Of a stretch of 64,000 nucleotides of DNA, positions 1 to 13,743 are shown in pieces. The stretch spans positions 248,001 through 312,000 of the forward strand of contig JACAXG010000111.1 in the NCBI GenBank assembly GCA_018881555.1. The letters are read 5' to 3'. Numbering within the stretch: position 1 is the stretch's first letter; each line of letters opens with the position of its first letter. The notes beneath the pieces were generated by a model that was not told the origin of the DNA, made no database searches, and saw nothing but the letters and a program-made list of their open reading frames with translations. Both the position numbers and the translations under genes were made by a program. The stretch comes from Amblyornis subalaris (lineage: Eukaryota > Chordata > Aves > Passeriformes > Ptilonorhynchidae).

Positions 1-338
1 TAAGCACTGGGCAATGGCTCTTGGGTGTCTCTCATGTGGCAGAGTGAAATACTGTTTTCGAGAGGCAGGAATTGCAGAATGGTTGTTGTTTCTTCTCAAA
101 ATTTTTGGCAAGAGCAGTCTGTGATTAGGTAGAAAATACAATCTTCCTATTGGGAGTATGCAGAAATAGCTGTTTGCAGATGATCCTTGAATTAAACAGT
201 CATTTTACCATAGCCTTGTATAGCATGGCCAAAGTCAAGGTTTTTGTCCAGAAGTGACTGTGGGTACAAAACAAACTCACTTCTACTTATCGAGTGTATT
301 GCTTTATTTCTTTTTAATTTTTTTTTTTAATTTCTGGC
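1..338. other. Intronic sequence, nothing recognised
   Basis: AT-rich unique sequence upstream of the first CR1 fragment. A T-rich run at about 301-330 borders that CR1 copy. No gene seen. Confidence 0.6.
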
Positions 339-964
339 TCAGTATGAGCCAGCAGTGTGCCCAGGTAGCCAAGAAGGCCAATGGCAACTTGGTCTGTAAT
401 AAGAATAGCATGGCCAGCAGGACCAGGGCAGTGATCACAGCCCGATACTTGGCACTGGTGAGGCCACACCTCAATACTGTGTTCGGTTCTGGGCCCCGCA
501 CTTTAAAAAGGACATTGAGGTGCTGGAGCATGTCCAGCGAAGGGCAACAAGGCTTGTGAAAGGACTAAAGAACATGTCTTGTAAGGACAGCTGAGGGACC
601 TGGGTTTGTTTAGCTTCAAGGAGGCTCAGGGGGAACCTCATTGCTTTTTGCAACTCCCAGAAAGGAGGTTGTAGTGAGGTGGGGGCCAGTCTCTGCTACT
701 GTGCCTGCAGTGAGATGACAAGGGAAAATGGCCTTAAGATTCAGAATAGATATTAGAAAAAATTGTCACTGTTATGGTGGTAAGGCATTGGAATAGGCTG
801 CCCAGAGAAGTGGCGGAGTCACCATCCCTGGACGTGTTCAAGGCGTTCCTGGATCTGGAATTGGGTGATGTGGTTTTGTGGTTTAGGGCACTGCTGGGTT
901 GGTGGTTAGACTGGATGATCTTAGAGGTCTTTTCCAGCCTTGGTGATCCTATGAGTCTATGATT
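339..964 (+). mobile_element. CR1 LINE, 5'-truncated 3' end
   Basis: This is the 3' end of a chicken-repeat-1 non-LTR retrotransposon in sense orientation. Translated pieces match the C-terminal reverse transcriptase region ([15 protein letters not shown]) with frameshifts and stops. They are followed by the CR1 3' untranslated region with the phrases ggcattggaataggctgccc and ctggatgatcttagaggtc. It ends in the CR1-type octamer repeats (cctatgagtctatgatt) instead of a poly(A) tail. Many substitutions and frame breaks mark an old, inactive copy. Confidence 0.9.
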
Positions 965-2579
965 GCTTTATTTCACTGTTTAAAATCTCAAAGTTTTCTG
1001 GCATACTAAATGCTTTAATTACCAGGTAACAACCATAAATATATGGTCATAAATATATAAAGAGGCTCTTGAATGTGTCATCCAGTTCCAATGGCTTTCT
1101 ATGTCTTGTTCTGCCATATATTTTATTTATAAATTATTTCTCTTATTATTCTTCATAAAAATATAAGCAAGGCAAATAGGATGTTTTTTAGGAAAAACTA
1201 TTACTATGTACTATAACTGTACCACCTGGCCTACAGATATTGTAGTGGTAAGTACTGGAAGATTAATACTGTGATCTGTGATCACTCACCCTTGAACAAG
1301 GTATTCAGGTTTTGGACAGGTTAAGTTTTGTGCTGAAATCTGTGCTGCTGCAACTGCAAATAGTATTTTGATTATTTAGCAGAATGTACTGGGAGCAAGG
1401 CAGATGCAGAAAAAATTCAGCACATAAAAAAAAATTAAAACTTACAGAATTCTTCAGGTATCTCAGAACACAGATACAGCCAAGCTTATATAACTCAAAG
1501 ACTTCCCTCTGTTGGCAAAAAGGTCACACAATCATTTAATGTGTACCAACTTGTAAACCAAAATTTCTCTTTTTTATACTATTCTGTGGCAAGTCCACTT
1601 CCTATTTTTAGCACCTGAAAGTCGTGTTTGAGAGTATTTTTTTTAGTAGCTGTGTTCTGTTAAAGGTGAATTTCCATTCAGGTTGAATACAGCCTAAAAC
1701 TAGAATATGTTTATCAGAAAGTTCCCACAGAAAATCTACTAAATGTCATCAGCATGTACTACCAAGTATTTTGATGTGCAGCAGCATGTCAAAAAGTTGC
1801 ATCTTGTGGGCGTGGTTCAGCTCCATATATGTGACTGAAGTGAGAACTCAATGCATTAAGTGCCTTACCAGAGTAAATCCTTGTATTGCTTGCTCTATAA
1901 TGTAGGTAGTGAATCAGTTAGTAAAAAGCTAACAAAGTTTTCTCAGGCCATGTGTAACAAAAATACCTGTCTGAGCTGTGATAGAAACAGACATAAATGA
2001 ATAAATGCTTTTATTTCCAAGGTAATAGGCAAAAAAGTACTAAAAACTAAGAAAACAAAAAAAAGGAAAGTAATTGCTGTATGCTAATGGATATGAAGTA
2101 AATGTATTAGGTAATATGAATTAGATATTTCAGAATGAGAGCTCACTAGGAAAATCATAGCATTAAATAGTCTCAACTTTACTTTTAGCTAGTTTCATGT
2201 TAATAAAAAATGTATCTAGCTGGGTGATGGAAAACTGACAAAACAGGATGACTTGAGAAAGGAACTAAAATGCAGCCTTAAACTAATCTGAGGTAAGATG
2301 GCTCTGTATGAAAGAGAAGAGATTTTTTTCTATCTGGCTTTATTTTCTGCTGTGCTTCCTTGGTAAGCAAAAACAATACCCAGGCTGAAGCTTAAGAAAT
2401 ACCCACTGCTATACAAATTTGGTGTGCCCTGAGGAGTTCATCTGGGCAAAGGAAAAGTTTTCAGAAATATTTCCAAAGCTCAGATTAATTCTTCTCATGC
2501 TTTATTTGAAGTCTGTTGAAATCTGAAAAAAATCATGTTGGCTTACAGTGCTTTAATTCCTGCCTTTGTTGTTCAGATC
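965..2579. other. Intronic sequence, nothing recognised
   Basis: AT-rich unique sequence without convincing open frames, RNA genes or repeats. It holds only short A-runs, for example near 1425 and 2055. Confidence 0.6.
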
Positions 2580-3403
2580 ACAGAATCATAGAATATGCTG
2601 ATTTGGAAGGGACCCACAAGGATCATCAAGTTCAATTCCTGGCCCTCCGCAGCATGATTCCCAAGAGTCACACCATGTCCCCAAGGTTATTGTCCAAATG
2701 CTTCTTGAACCCAGACAGGCTTGGTGCTGTGACTACTTCCCTAAGGAGCCTGTTCCAGTGCCCAACCACCCTCTGAGTGAAAAATATTTTCCTAATATCC
2801 AACCTAAACCTCCCCTGACTCAACTTCAGGCCAATCCCTTGGGTTCTGTCACTGGTCACCACAGAGAAGAGAGCAGTGCCTGCCCCTCCTCTTGCGAGGA
2901 AGTTGTAACTGCAATGAGGTCCCCTCTCAGTCCTCTCTTCTCTAGGCTGAACAGACCAAGTGACCTCAGCTGTTCCTCATATGGCTTCCCCTCAAGGCCC
3001 TTCACCATCCTCGTGGCCCTGCTTTGAACCCTCTCTAATAGCTCAATGTCTTTTTTATATTGTGGTGCCCAAAACTGCACACAATACTCAAGGTGAGGCC
3101 TCCCCAGTGCAGAGCAGAGCAGGACAATCCCTCCCTTCCCGGCTGGTGATGCTGTGCCTGATGCACCCCAGGACACGGCTGGCCCTCCTGGCTGCCAGGG
3201 CGCTGCTGACCCATATTCAACTTTCCACTGACCAGGACCCCCAGGTCCCTTTCCATGTCACTGTTTTCCTGCATCTCATTCCCTAGTGTGTCTGTACATC
3301 CAGGGTTGCCCCATCTCAGGTGCAGAATCTGGCACTTTCCCTTGTTGAACTTCATATGGTTGGTGATTGCCCAGTCCTCTAGTTTGACGAGGTCTCTCTG
3401 CAG
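2580..3403 (-). mobile_element. CR1 LINE, 5'-truncated, antisense
   Basis: This is a CR1 3' portion on the minus strand. The octamer-type 3' end (cagaatcatagaat on plus) is at 2580-2595. The 3' untranslated region follows, then the reverse transcriptase C-terminus, including [18 protein letters not shown] at about 3030-3090 and [20 protein letters not shown] near 3330-3390. The open frame is broken at least once (near 3150) by a frameshift. It ends abruptly near 3403 where the 5' truncation lies. It is better preserved than the copies at 339 and 16363, so probably younger. Confidence 0.93.
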
Positions 3404-4828
3404 ATGATGATCTGACATATAAAGAAAATCAATGTCACTTAGCCTGGGTTCTGAGTAGTTTCCCCGTAGAAAGCTAACCATAGAAATCCTGCTGTGATGA
3501 TAGGGAGTTTTAGTAAGAAATAACATATCAGAGGATGCTGGACCATGAAATGCAGTTAAGAACAGCTTTGGAATATAAGGAAATATCTTAACATGGTCTG
3601 GTGCTAAGTATTTTATGTGGTTCAACCATGGCCTCATACTAACTGCTTGGTAAAGTCTGCAAAACTGATTAAAATTTAAGCGAATGCAGGAAAAAAGTTT
3701 ACCTGTCCTGCTTTCTGTGTAAGCAGAAGCATCTCTGCTCTAACTTGATTATTAGACCTTTATAAAATGCATCTGCTGCGTTTCCGTCGTGTTAGAATAC
3801 TAAGGCTTCTTTTATCAGAGTACAGATGTAGGGCATATTCTATGCTGCTATTATTAGGACTTTCAACTGATTCTGACATACACAGTCATAATATATTTTC
3901 TTTGATCATCTACAGCATTTGGGAAACTGCCCTAGTGTACCATTTTTTTTGAACTTTTCACTAGCAATTTTCTTTTCCTCATCTAGGGTAAATTTTTCTG
4001 CTTAAAATTATGGCTGGAGTTGAGGGAAAATTTGGAATTTGTATTTTATAAAAATTTTACTACTTTAACATTTTAGAGAGTCTGGACTCCATAGAAACAG
4101 GAAAACCATGAAAGTCTCAGGAGGAAAAGAAAGTGAAAAGTTTAATTTAGAATTCATGTGAAATAAAAAGAAACTGTGGGTTTTTTGATTGTCACATTCT
4201 TACTTTCTTGGAGGTGACTCAAATAAGAATTTTTTGTCTTCTAGGAGTCAGTGTTGATGCACTTAGAGTATGTATTGCAGTTTAGGCATTCAGTGTAATC
4301 CCAAGTAGCTGAAGAACTAAACTGGGAGTGAGAAGAATGATCTACCATGAATCGCAGTGCACCTTTTCTGTATAGTATCAAATGCTCTTGGTTAGGTGGC
4401 ATTCAAAACTATTACTTTAATCTGTGCTGAACCCCCTAGAGGTTTGGGCCTTTAAATACTGGGTTTTTAGTCAACTGAACTAATTTTCTTTGAACAGTTG
4501 CATCTACCTCAAGAAGCAAGCTTTTAAAAATAATGAAAATGTATATATAATATTCATGGGGAGCTTGCCTTATGTAATTAAAAGGAATTTTTTGAAATTT
4601 CCTGTCATCACCATTGAAAAATGTAACACGTCCTTGCCTTAGATAAGGGTGATTTTTTCTTCCACTGTAATTCTTGTTGTTCTCAGATGGAAAAATGCTT
4701 CTTTCCATTTTCTCTTTGCAAAGTGAGACTATGTTACTTCCTTTTAAAAAGTGTGATTCACTTGTAAGACCCTAATAGAATCTGTGCAATTGCATTTGGT
4801 TTTTAGTCTTAATAGGTGTATGTGTATG
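3404..4828. other. Intronic sequence, nothing recognised
   Basis: Unique AT-rich sequence between a CR1 copy and an LTR. No gene or repeat that I can name. Confidence 0.55.
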
Positions 4829-4979
4829 TGTCCTGGTTTAAAAGACAGGTGTCTGCCAAGGAAGGCGAGAACATTCCTGGAATGGAAAGATGACCCCCTC
4901 GCTCCAAATTATTATAACTCTGAAATTACAGGGCTTCCAGGCAAAGATATGGGAAAAGGAATAACAGTTCTTTACTAGA

Positions 4980-5022
<43 letters not shown>

Positions 5023-5796
5023 AGAGGAGACAGACAAACAACAACAGCAACAACAAAAAAACAAAACCCAATAACAGCCTTTTCCCCCCCGTTAAGCAAT
5101 TTCCCTTCGGTGTAGTTACAAGCACAACCGGCAGGGGGCGGTGTTAGCCCGTGCAGGGCAGAGCGGCTGCAGTGACTCCCCCGCGGCTCCAGGAGGCGCT
5201 GTTGGCTCCGGCGGCTTCAGAGGGCGGCACTGCGAGCCCTGAGCCTCCCCGGGGGGCAATGGCGGCCTCGGAGACAGAGAGAAGGGGGGGGGCTTGGTTT
5301 CCCCGGGCTCTCACATGTCTGGTGCAGTGTCCCTGGCGATGGCAGCAGCCAAGGTTCCAGACAGCAGCTGGGTCTCTCTCTCCGCAGAGAGGGAGGAGGT
5401 GGTGGCCCAGTTTTCCCCTGAAACACCCATGCAGATGGTGAGGGTCTCTCCCAGCGAGGGTAGGTGCTGAAAAGTCCCAGTCAGCTGGCAGCTCCTGTAA
5501 GCAGCAGACTTACCAACGGGCAGCAAGGAGAATTCCACAGCAGCGCCAAGCCCTCTGGGGACAGGAGAAGTATAGCACCAAAAACCACGACCGTCTCCCC
5601 TCCAAGCCAGGCAAAGGCTGCCTCCCCCCAGCTAGGAGAATGCCAAAATAACCCGGTCCCTCCCTACCTCCCCAGAACCATTTCAATGGTATGTCAAGGC
5701 ACTTGGCTACCTCTTTTGTCTCTTGATCGCTGTCTATTTACCATCTCCCTGATAACAAATAGGAAGAAATTCCCTGAAAAAACCTAATCCCCAGCA
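4829..5796. repeat. Solo LTR, family A, copy 1 (diverged)
   Basis: The first 150 bp (tgtcctggtt, then the phrases gacaggtgtctg, aggcaaagatatgggaaaa and taacagttctttacta) match the LTRs at 13744 and 22485 closely. The interior is GC-rich like theirs, with the gcggctgcagtgactcccc block near 5160. The far end is more diverged. I place it at agca (5796) because the flanks gtatg (4824-4828) and atatg (5797-5801) would then be a 5-bp target duplication with one change. A (TG)n tract has expanded inside it. No internal retroviral genes are attached, so it is a solo LTR. Its orientation is uncertain, see copy 2. Confidence 0.75.
4979..5022. repeat. (TA)n/(TG)n microsatellite
   Basis: About four TA units followed by about 15 TG units, inside the LTR at the position where the sister copies have only a short TATA-rich run. 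Confidence 0.95.
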
Positions 5797-8700
5797 ATAT
5801 GCCAAAAGAGATTTTATTTTCTCCAGAGCTTTTATATTATTTGACAGCTCACAAAGAGTGCTCTAGTAAATAACTAGTAATATCTGAGACTGATATTTTC
5901 ACACGGTGTTTCTAAAATATGGCATCGTCATATTAGATTTGCAAAATAATTGGTAATTTCTTTATGATTGTAAACATTGGCTGACTTCTACAATTTAAGA
6001 ACAACCTGCATCCATAGGGGATGTTAGTTCTGCTTGGCCATTGTTGTTCTAAGTGTGAAATCCCTTTTTGAAGCCACGTGCATGAAAAGGGAGGCAGTCC
6101 TGTTCTGGGAATCCAAGTGATTTGCACTTACAAAGTCCAACACTAGGACTGTAGTGCCATCTGCTGAAAAGTAGTGAGGACCTGCTGGTACCTGAGCAGA
6201 ATTTTCCAAATAGCCCTTTCTATCTTGGATGGCAAATTCTCTCCCTGTCTGCAGTTACCACTATCATTTTGAATTGACTTGTTTCTTTTCTTCTTATACT
6301 GAATCTCATTAGGAATCTCAAATCATAAAACCATTTGTGCTGCAGTGTCCGGTGGTGTTTAAGTAGCAAACTCAGGCAAGTCAGACAGAGTCAGGAAAGT
6401 CAGGAAAGAAAGACACAGACTGAAAATATTTCATATTAATCTGCCAGAAAAGTTTGTTCTGTAACTTCAATGTACTCCACTACTCAAACATGGATTTTCA
6501 AGAAAACAGGCAGTGTGAATCAAGAGATGGTTTCTGTTTTCAGCATCCCTGGTTTTGTTGTTTATTACCACCACCGTGGATTTCTTATTTGGGTTTGCTT
6601 ATGATTTTTTTGTTGTTGTTGTCTGTGCTCCATGAAAGCACTATCTACCTCAAAGAAAAGGTCTGCATTCATTTTATTTGTAGTCCTTGCACTCAGTTCT
6701 TTCTACCCTTTTACTTTGCAACTGGCCACAGCTACCTCTCCTCCAAAGAGCGTAGCTACAGCCTGGAAGGGGACCACAGAATACAATGTCAATGGTGGTG
6801 GAGCAAATCTGGGTATGGGAACTGCCCTCTTAACAAAGCAGGGGCTGCATACTCCCTCCATAACAGCCTCTTTGTCAGAAACAAGACAACCATTACCAGT
6901 GGGTGGAGGATGGCGTAGCTCTAAAGGTGTCTCTAAGGCATGATTTTTAGTGATGATTTTCTAAACCTAAAGACAATGATAACATCAGTCCTTTGGGAGC
7001 ATTTTAGGGTCTCTTTTACTTAGAGCTTCAAAAGTTGTTTTAGCAAAGGGATTCCTAGGCATTGTTCTCACTTATCGTGACACTTGTCATAATATTCTTT
7101 TCAATAAGATAACCTTCTCCTAATCAGTAACTAGAAAAGAGCTGACAGTGGGCTTTAGGTTGATGAATGAGGTTGTTAATGGCTACAAACAAACAGAGTG
7201 GAGAGACTTATGTGCTTATAACAAAATGCTGGGTGATATATTTAAATGCTTATGGGGCAAATTGATAATCTTAAAAAATATGAAAAGACAGTGCTTTTGC
7301 TATTCATGATCTAACAATCTTAGTCCCCAGTTAGTCATAATGGTTTGTTTCTGGCTGTATCAGTTCAAATGAAAGTATGTAAGGAAAACAGTGCAAGTCT
7401 GTCAAACACAAACACAAGACTGTAAGTTTCACATTACTGGGAGAAAATATCATTATGCCACTTCGATAACAGAAATCAATCAATACATTTTCAAGACTTT
7501 TACATCCGTAAACTTTTTTGATTAAATGTAATATTGCTGAAGCAGAGGATAATTTGTAGCAAGAACATTAGCATACAAAGCAATATAATATAAAAGGCAT
7601 CCAAAAGGACAGTCGAGGTTAGAAGTCTTGTGGCCAAATATGTATATTCTAGGACCAGGAAACAATATTCCATCTGTTTTGTTGTAATAATAATACCGGT
7701 GTGAAATTCTCTTTCAGTATATGGGCAAAGAGCAAGACATTGTTAAAATATACTAGTGTTTTCTAAGGATCTGAATGATGACTAGAGACACAGTGGTACA
7801 GAAAGTCACAAAAACCAGAAAATATTTATAAAGATGGATCAATAACCATAGTGGAAATTGATCCCTTGGGTAGCTTCTGATCATGCTGGTATCTTATGGA
7901 AGGGCATATTCTGTGTGAAATAGACTAAGCCTCTTTGTTAATGCTGTTTTTATAGCTTAACCTGACTGGAGACTCGTGTTCTGATTTCATAGTAGTTTAC
8001 AAGTTTCAGATCTTGGTTTTAATCTCTTTCGGACTGGGAGAAATATAATTTTTCCATAAAGATAATAAGCACATGCTTGCATCAACAGTACTCGTGAAGG
8101 TCTTGGTTCCTGTGGTAAGCAATGCATGTTCACATCCTTCACCTATCTTATTTGAGAGACAGGAGCTAACAAAGGCAGAGAAAGCTGTTGGCCTTCCTGA
8201 TCCTTCATTTGGTGAATTAACATTAGATTCAATCAGCCAGATTCCAGCTCTCGTTTTTGTACCGCTACCTGTAGAACTGGAGATTTCTTCTCAGACTTTG
8301 CCAGCAAAGATCAGCGAAATATATCCATGAACCATTATAGCATTGTCTTAAACTATTTTGGCAGAACGATATGGCTTGTTTTAATGGCTAGGTCAGCAGA
8401 TGGTCACTGTCATTTATTTTTTTTTCAGAGCCTAGTATTTTTGTGGTGCTGGTTAAAATGGCTTGCCTGCTGTTCCATTGTTTGCATTGGAATAAAACTT
8501 CATTTTGCTGCTCAGGTATCCATAAAAATGGATCACTGGGAAGAACGTGTGTCACATCAATGGACTCCATATCTAAATTCCCAAAGTTTTTCTAACTCAG
8601 CCTTCTCAGGCGGAGTGCTCAGCCCAGCTTAGCAATTTTGTCAGAAGCAACTTAGTAAACAGCTAAGAAAAAGAATAATTCAAGAATCCAAACCTGATAT

Positions 8701-10077
8701 GCTGTATATGCCATACAGCTGGACTCAATAAAGCAAACAATTTATTCTACTTAATTTACCATCCAATTAATAAAGGGAAAAATGGTTTCACCAGAGAAGA
8801 CACTGTCTATTTTAACTTCAGACCTTAATACTAGGGTCACCAACTAAGTTTACGAAATGTCCTCCCTGTTTTCAAAAGCCATAGTTTTATTAGCAGTGAA
8901 AAAAGGCTTAGGTGAGAGTTGTAGTACTTGATGGGTCAAAATGCTTATTTGTACAAAGATGTCACTTGATTGGTTTTGGTAAAATACTTTTGGTAACTTA
9001 CCTAGATAACCACTTATTTTTGATCCTTGTTTGCTTTATATGCAGATATGTATACTTTGCTCAGTAAATTTACTGAGTCCATTTTCTGAGCATTCAGGCA
9101 CTGGAGAATTTTTTGTGATCAGGTTTTCTTAATCAGATAAGTTCTTGCTCCTAACTGATAAATTATATGATTGCTTTTTAGAAGCAAAAAATCTACAGTT
9201 AGTCTTTCTGTATTTTTTCAGTTGTCATCCTTATGTGGCTTTACTTCTCGGGCACATTATACTTCTGACTTTAAAATCCAAATTGTGCTATGTGGTCAGT
9301 AAGGGTCCTGTCATGGGTATGGATAACTTCAAAATAAAGGGAAACAAGTATTGTTACTTTCAGTTTCACCGGTGTATTTCAATTTTGACTTTTAGTTTCT
9401 TTTCAAGTTTTACATTTTAGTTTGCTGTGAGCTGTGAACTACTTCCACCAATTTCATTTTGCTTACTTCTCTGTTTAGTGAGCAACTTCTGATGGCTGTA
9501 AAGGCAGTTATTTTGCTCAGGAAAGCACAATGCTGCTGAATATTTGCAGCACAATATATAGCATAAAAATAACTATTGTCGCTATCAGCTGTGGAAATAC
9601 AACAGTTAAGATTTAGGATGTGTTCAATAATTAATGATTTTGCTTAAAAGATGTCTCAAATATTTTCAACTGGCCATTTTTTATAATTCAGAGGGAAACT
9701 ACTTGTTTATGATCTGGAATACATTTCATGTTTGAGATGTTTGTGTTTATTTGTGTTTTTAGAGAAACATTTGGATTGTTTCTCTTCCAAAAACGTTATT
9801 TCTTATGGACACACACAGTTGTAATTCTATAGGAACATTTTCTACCTGTGCTCCAGAAAATGATTTAGTCCTCAGTACCAACTGAGCAAACTTGTGATGT
9901 CTGTTGTGAAGGGAAGGTGTTTGATCCATGTAAATAACTAAAAGTAAAACTTATACTCTGTGCATCTCAAATCTGAAATGTGGTCACAAGTGAGATTTAC
10001 CTATCCAAGCAAAATAGAAATAGCCTGGGAGTATTATATAATATATATATATACATGATTATATAGAATATATATTG
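5797..10077. other. Intronic sequence, nothing recognised
   Basis: A 4.3-kb AT-rich unique stretch. Open frames at 6454-6943 and 8073-8632 have no recognisable product. One, at 6632, begins with a hydrophobic signal-like leader, but it lacks any family motif and I treat it as chance. Confidence 0.55.
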
Positions 10078-10140
10078 TATATTATATTATATTATATTAT
10101 ATTATATTATATTATATTATATTATATTATATTATATTAC
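10078..10140. repeat. (ATTAT)n pentanucleotide repeat
   Basis: About 12 nearly perfect tandem copies of ATTAT, preceded by TA-rich sequence from about 10034. Confidence 0.97.
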
Positions 10141-13100
10141 TGAGAGGTATATGTATTGTTAATTATGAAATCTTATTTATTTACTGAATGTTACTGTTCA
10201 TCAGCTGTTCAATGAATAATTTAATTCAAAAGTGTCATAAGACTAGAATTGACTTAAACTTTTTAAGAAAATTTATATAAGCAGATGTGCATAAATACTC
10301 TCCTACACATTTTGATTAAAATAATGTACATATAATTAAATATGGGACACTGAGTAGGAAAAGGCAAAGGTTTTAAAATTATTTTGTATTTAGGTTGTGT
10401 TTGTCTGTCTGCTTAAATAGGCAGCTTAACTAAAGAAAATGTTGCATCATCATGGGACTACTGAGCAGAGAGATCTTCCTGAGATATATGTCTACTAGAA
10501 CTAGGTCTTCATTAAGAAGAAATGTGGTGCTCTATTGTGGTTGGTGCTGAGATCCTGCATTAATGTGATGTGCACTTTGGACATTTTACTTCAGGCAAAC
10601 TTTTGACCAGTCCCCTACATACAATGTATTTGTTGTGAATGGCGTTGAAACTGTGAAAAGAAAAATTGTTCCCTGACTATGAATGCTAAGTGGTCCGAGG
10701 AGTGCCACACTGCCTTTTCTTCTCTCTTCTGCGGATGGTGGTACATGTTACTGCAACCATTAAAACATGTCATTTATTCTTGTTTCTGCTTAATTTCTCA
10801 CATTATTTCTATTTGTATCTGCATGTTGCCAAGTGACACAACAGTACATGTGGCCTGAATCTCCTCCTGACTCTGAGGAGGTCAAAGGAAAACGGTAAAG
10901 AAAAAGGGGAGAGAGGCAGGGAGTATATTAACGTGTAGGTACTACTTTGACCGTAGGATACTGATAAATCAATGGTTAGTTCAAAGCTTTTGGATGTAGA
11001 GCAGCACAGCCGAAAACTTTTGTCGAGAGCCAGTTGCCTTGACTTCACTACTCTTGATATTTTCGGAGGTTGCCTATATCTGTGTCCAAGAAAGTTGGTG
11101 TCACTCTGGCAAGGAAACCTTGGAGTGTACAAGTCAGTGGCTAAAAGGTTCAGGGTGGACTGCAGGTATGAAAATGGCTGTTGCTATGCCCGCCTTGGGA
11201 GAGCACCAGGGAAAATTTAGGCACAGCTGTACTTCCTGTCCTGGGAGGACCCATAGTCCCTATGATGTTCATCATGCCGGCTTTAAAGGAGAATGCTGAC
11301 CCCTCCTTTCTGTAGACTGGCAGGATCATCTGGAGAATGTATCTGCCCATCCATGTTGTGGCAATACTACCTGAGACCCTGTGCCTTTGGTTTATGAGTG
11401 AGTACTCAAACCATGATGTAGTCATGGTGCTGAAGTGCTACCAGAAAGCCCCAAGTCCTCCTACCGTCTCCGTTCTTAAAATTTGTGTAAAACTTATTCT
11501 GGAGCTGTGATCACTGGCACAGGAAGTTGTTGGCATTAGCAATGGCCCGAAGCACACCACAGAGGTGATCCTAGCTGATACACCACAGAGAGATGGTGCA
11601 GGGTCAAGGAATGCAAACTTCAGGTGATGATGTGCTCCAGACTCTCCAGCGTAATAAGCCTGAATCTGCAGTCGTGGGTACCCAGACATGTATCTGTGAC
11701 CAGCAGGATCTGTGTTGTGCTTATGCCAAGAGGTCTGTTCAATACAGCTGCAGCAGAGGCACATCTCTGGGGTGTGTCTGTTGGCCCAGATCACAAATCC
11801 AGTGATTTTCCTTTTCTTGAAGTTTGTTACATCTTTTCTTGAATTTTGTTAGATCTTTTCTCCCCTTGTTGCCTTGTATTACCACCAGGTTAACTCATTA
11901 TTTATCAACTTTTTTTTCATAGTATTGCCAAGTATCATATTACCTGGTATCAGAGAAGACTTTGATCTTCTGTTCACAACAGTTTATCATTGCTTGGGGC
12001 CACAGACTGCATGAAGTGGTATCTTTTAGGAGACCAAAGGGATTGATTTGCCATCAGGAAAGTATTAAGAAAAGAAAGAACAACAAAAACAATAGGTTGT
12101 CAATTGATGATGGCAAGAGAAGGCAGAGTAGGGTACATAAAGCAGGAGGAATTGCCATATTTGTATGTTAATGACATTTGGGCCTTACAAGGGTCATGAC
12201 ATGGTATAGATAATCATATGAAAATATGAAATAACCAGTGCAGTTTGGCTTGTTATACATATGCAAACCACTGACACCTGTTTGTGGTGGCAATGGCAAG
12301 TTTGACAACGTCTGTTGGCAGATGCAGTGTGCTTTATGTCCTGGAGAACTTCATGCTTATCAGCCTCGTGTCCCCACGGCTTGCTGGAAACCACAGAGAA
12401 AAAGTCTTTCCATTTACTGTTTTCCAAAAGGAATATAATTCACACTCAATGAAACTGGTTCATGTCCCAAACTAATAAGGTCTAGGTGCTAATGTTGTTA
12501 CAGAATATATGGCAAAATAATAAAACATTTTCTAACTTTCGTGTTTGGTTAGTGACTTTTGAGAAAAAAATGTTTGCTTGGGGGTTTGTTTGTAAAGCTA
12601 ACCTTGAATATCATGTAAATTTCTAGAAAAAATCGACAGTGTGTTTTGAAGTTTAACAATCAGATGGGTTTTATAGCTATTCTCCACACTAAAAGAGGAT
12701 GGAAGCTTGGTGTTTCTCAGTGAAAGCTAAAATAAAATGTGGCATTGGTAGGATTTCAAATGAATTGAAAAAGGTACTGTTCAATTGGTATCATGAGGCC
12801 CCAAAGGCTGTTTCTGTTGAAACTGCTAACAGCATGGCAGAAAAGTTATTTTCTTGCTTAAGCAGTCAGAGATCCAATATTGTTATTCATCCATCAGTAA
12901 TGTACTAAAAGCATGTTATTTAATGTTTGTAGTTTGCTTTTCATCTCCAGAAGGAGGCTGTTTTGCAATCTCAACAAGGATGTAGAAGAGAGCTATTGCG
13001 AAGGAAAAATTGCACTTCTTTTGTCTACCTTGGGAGATACTGCTTTTTTAGTACCCAGACAAAGGAAGAATAGGGTTGTTATGACTTGGAATTGACCCAT

Positions 13101-13743
13101 GCTTAAATTAATTAGAATGAACTTATGTGAAAATTTGTGGTACTTAGCATAGTGCATCTCCACTGCCCAAACACAAATAATTTTTATAAAAATAGTAATG
13201 CAGTTGTTCACTGGTGTAGAATGTGCTGAGAAAAAATAAACGCATTCAGAATTGAAATTATGCTTTATCACAATTTCTTCCTGTTTGCTTACAAATATAT
13301 AATTATTAATGACCTACATTTCTTCAAAACTCAATTTTACAGATTCCCAGTACATCTTCTAGGCAATGAGATAAAAGTTATACCTATTAGCAAAACAATC
13401 TACAGATGAATGCCTTCATGTTTTCTCCAGAACATTTGATGGAGTTTTTTTGCCTGATGTAGTCTCTAAATTGTACTTATGCTTTGGAAAAGTGAATACA
13501 AATGGTTCTGTTCATGGCCCTGTTGGGAAAGTTCAGGATCCATAATTCTAAATAACCAAGAGTAAAGTGAGATCCTATAACTTGAGATAAAAGGGAGACT
13601 ATCACTGAGCAGAGTAGTGATCAGAACCCAGTTCTGGTTTAGGATCTGAGATATCGTTCTCCATCCTCTCCTTTTTCTTTGCTTTTGAGTGGTCCTGATT
13701 TGTCACATACATATAATGGCTGTAGTCCCCACAGCCAAACTTG
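10141..13743. other. Intronic sequence with a less AT-rich block at about 10980-11810
   Basis: Mostly AT-rich unique sequence. From about 10980 to 11810 the base composition rises in GC and several short open frames overlap on both strands, but none shows a known domain and all are broken. This may be a decayed retroposed copy or part of an old repeat. I cannot name it. Confidence 0.45.

Noticed and set aside
6632..6943. 103-codon frame with a signal-peptide-like hydrophobic start
   Set aside because: No family motif, no neighbouring exon structure, and a second overlapping frame of similar length; chance open frame in intronic DNA is more likely.
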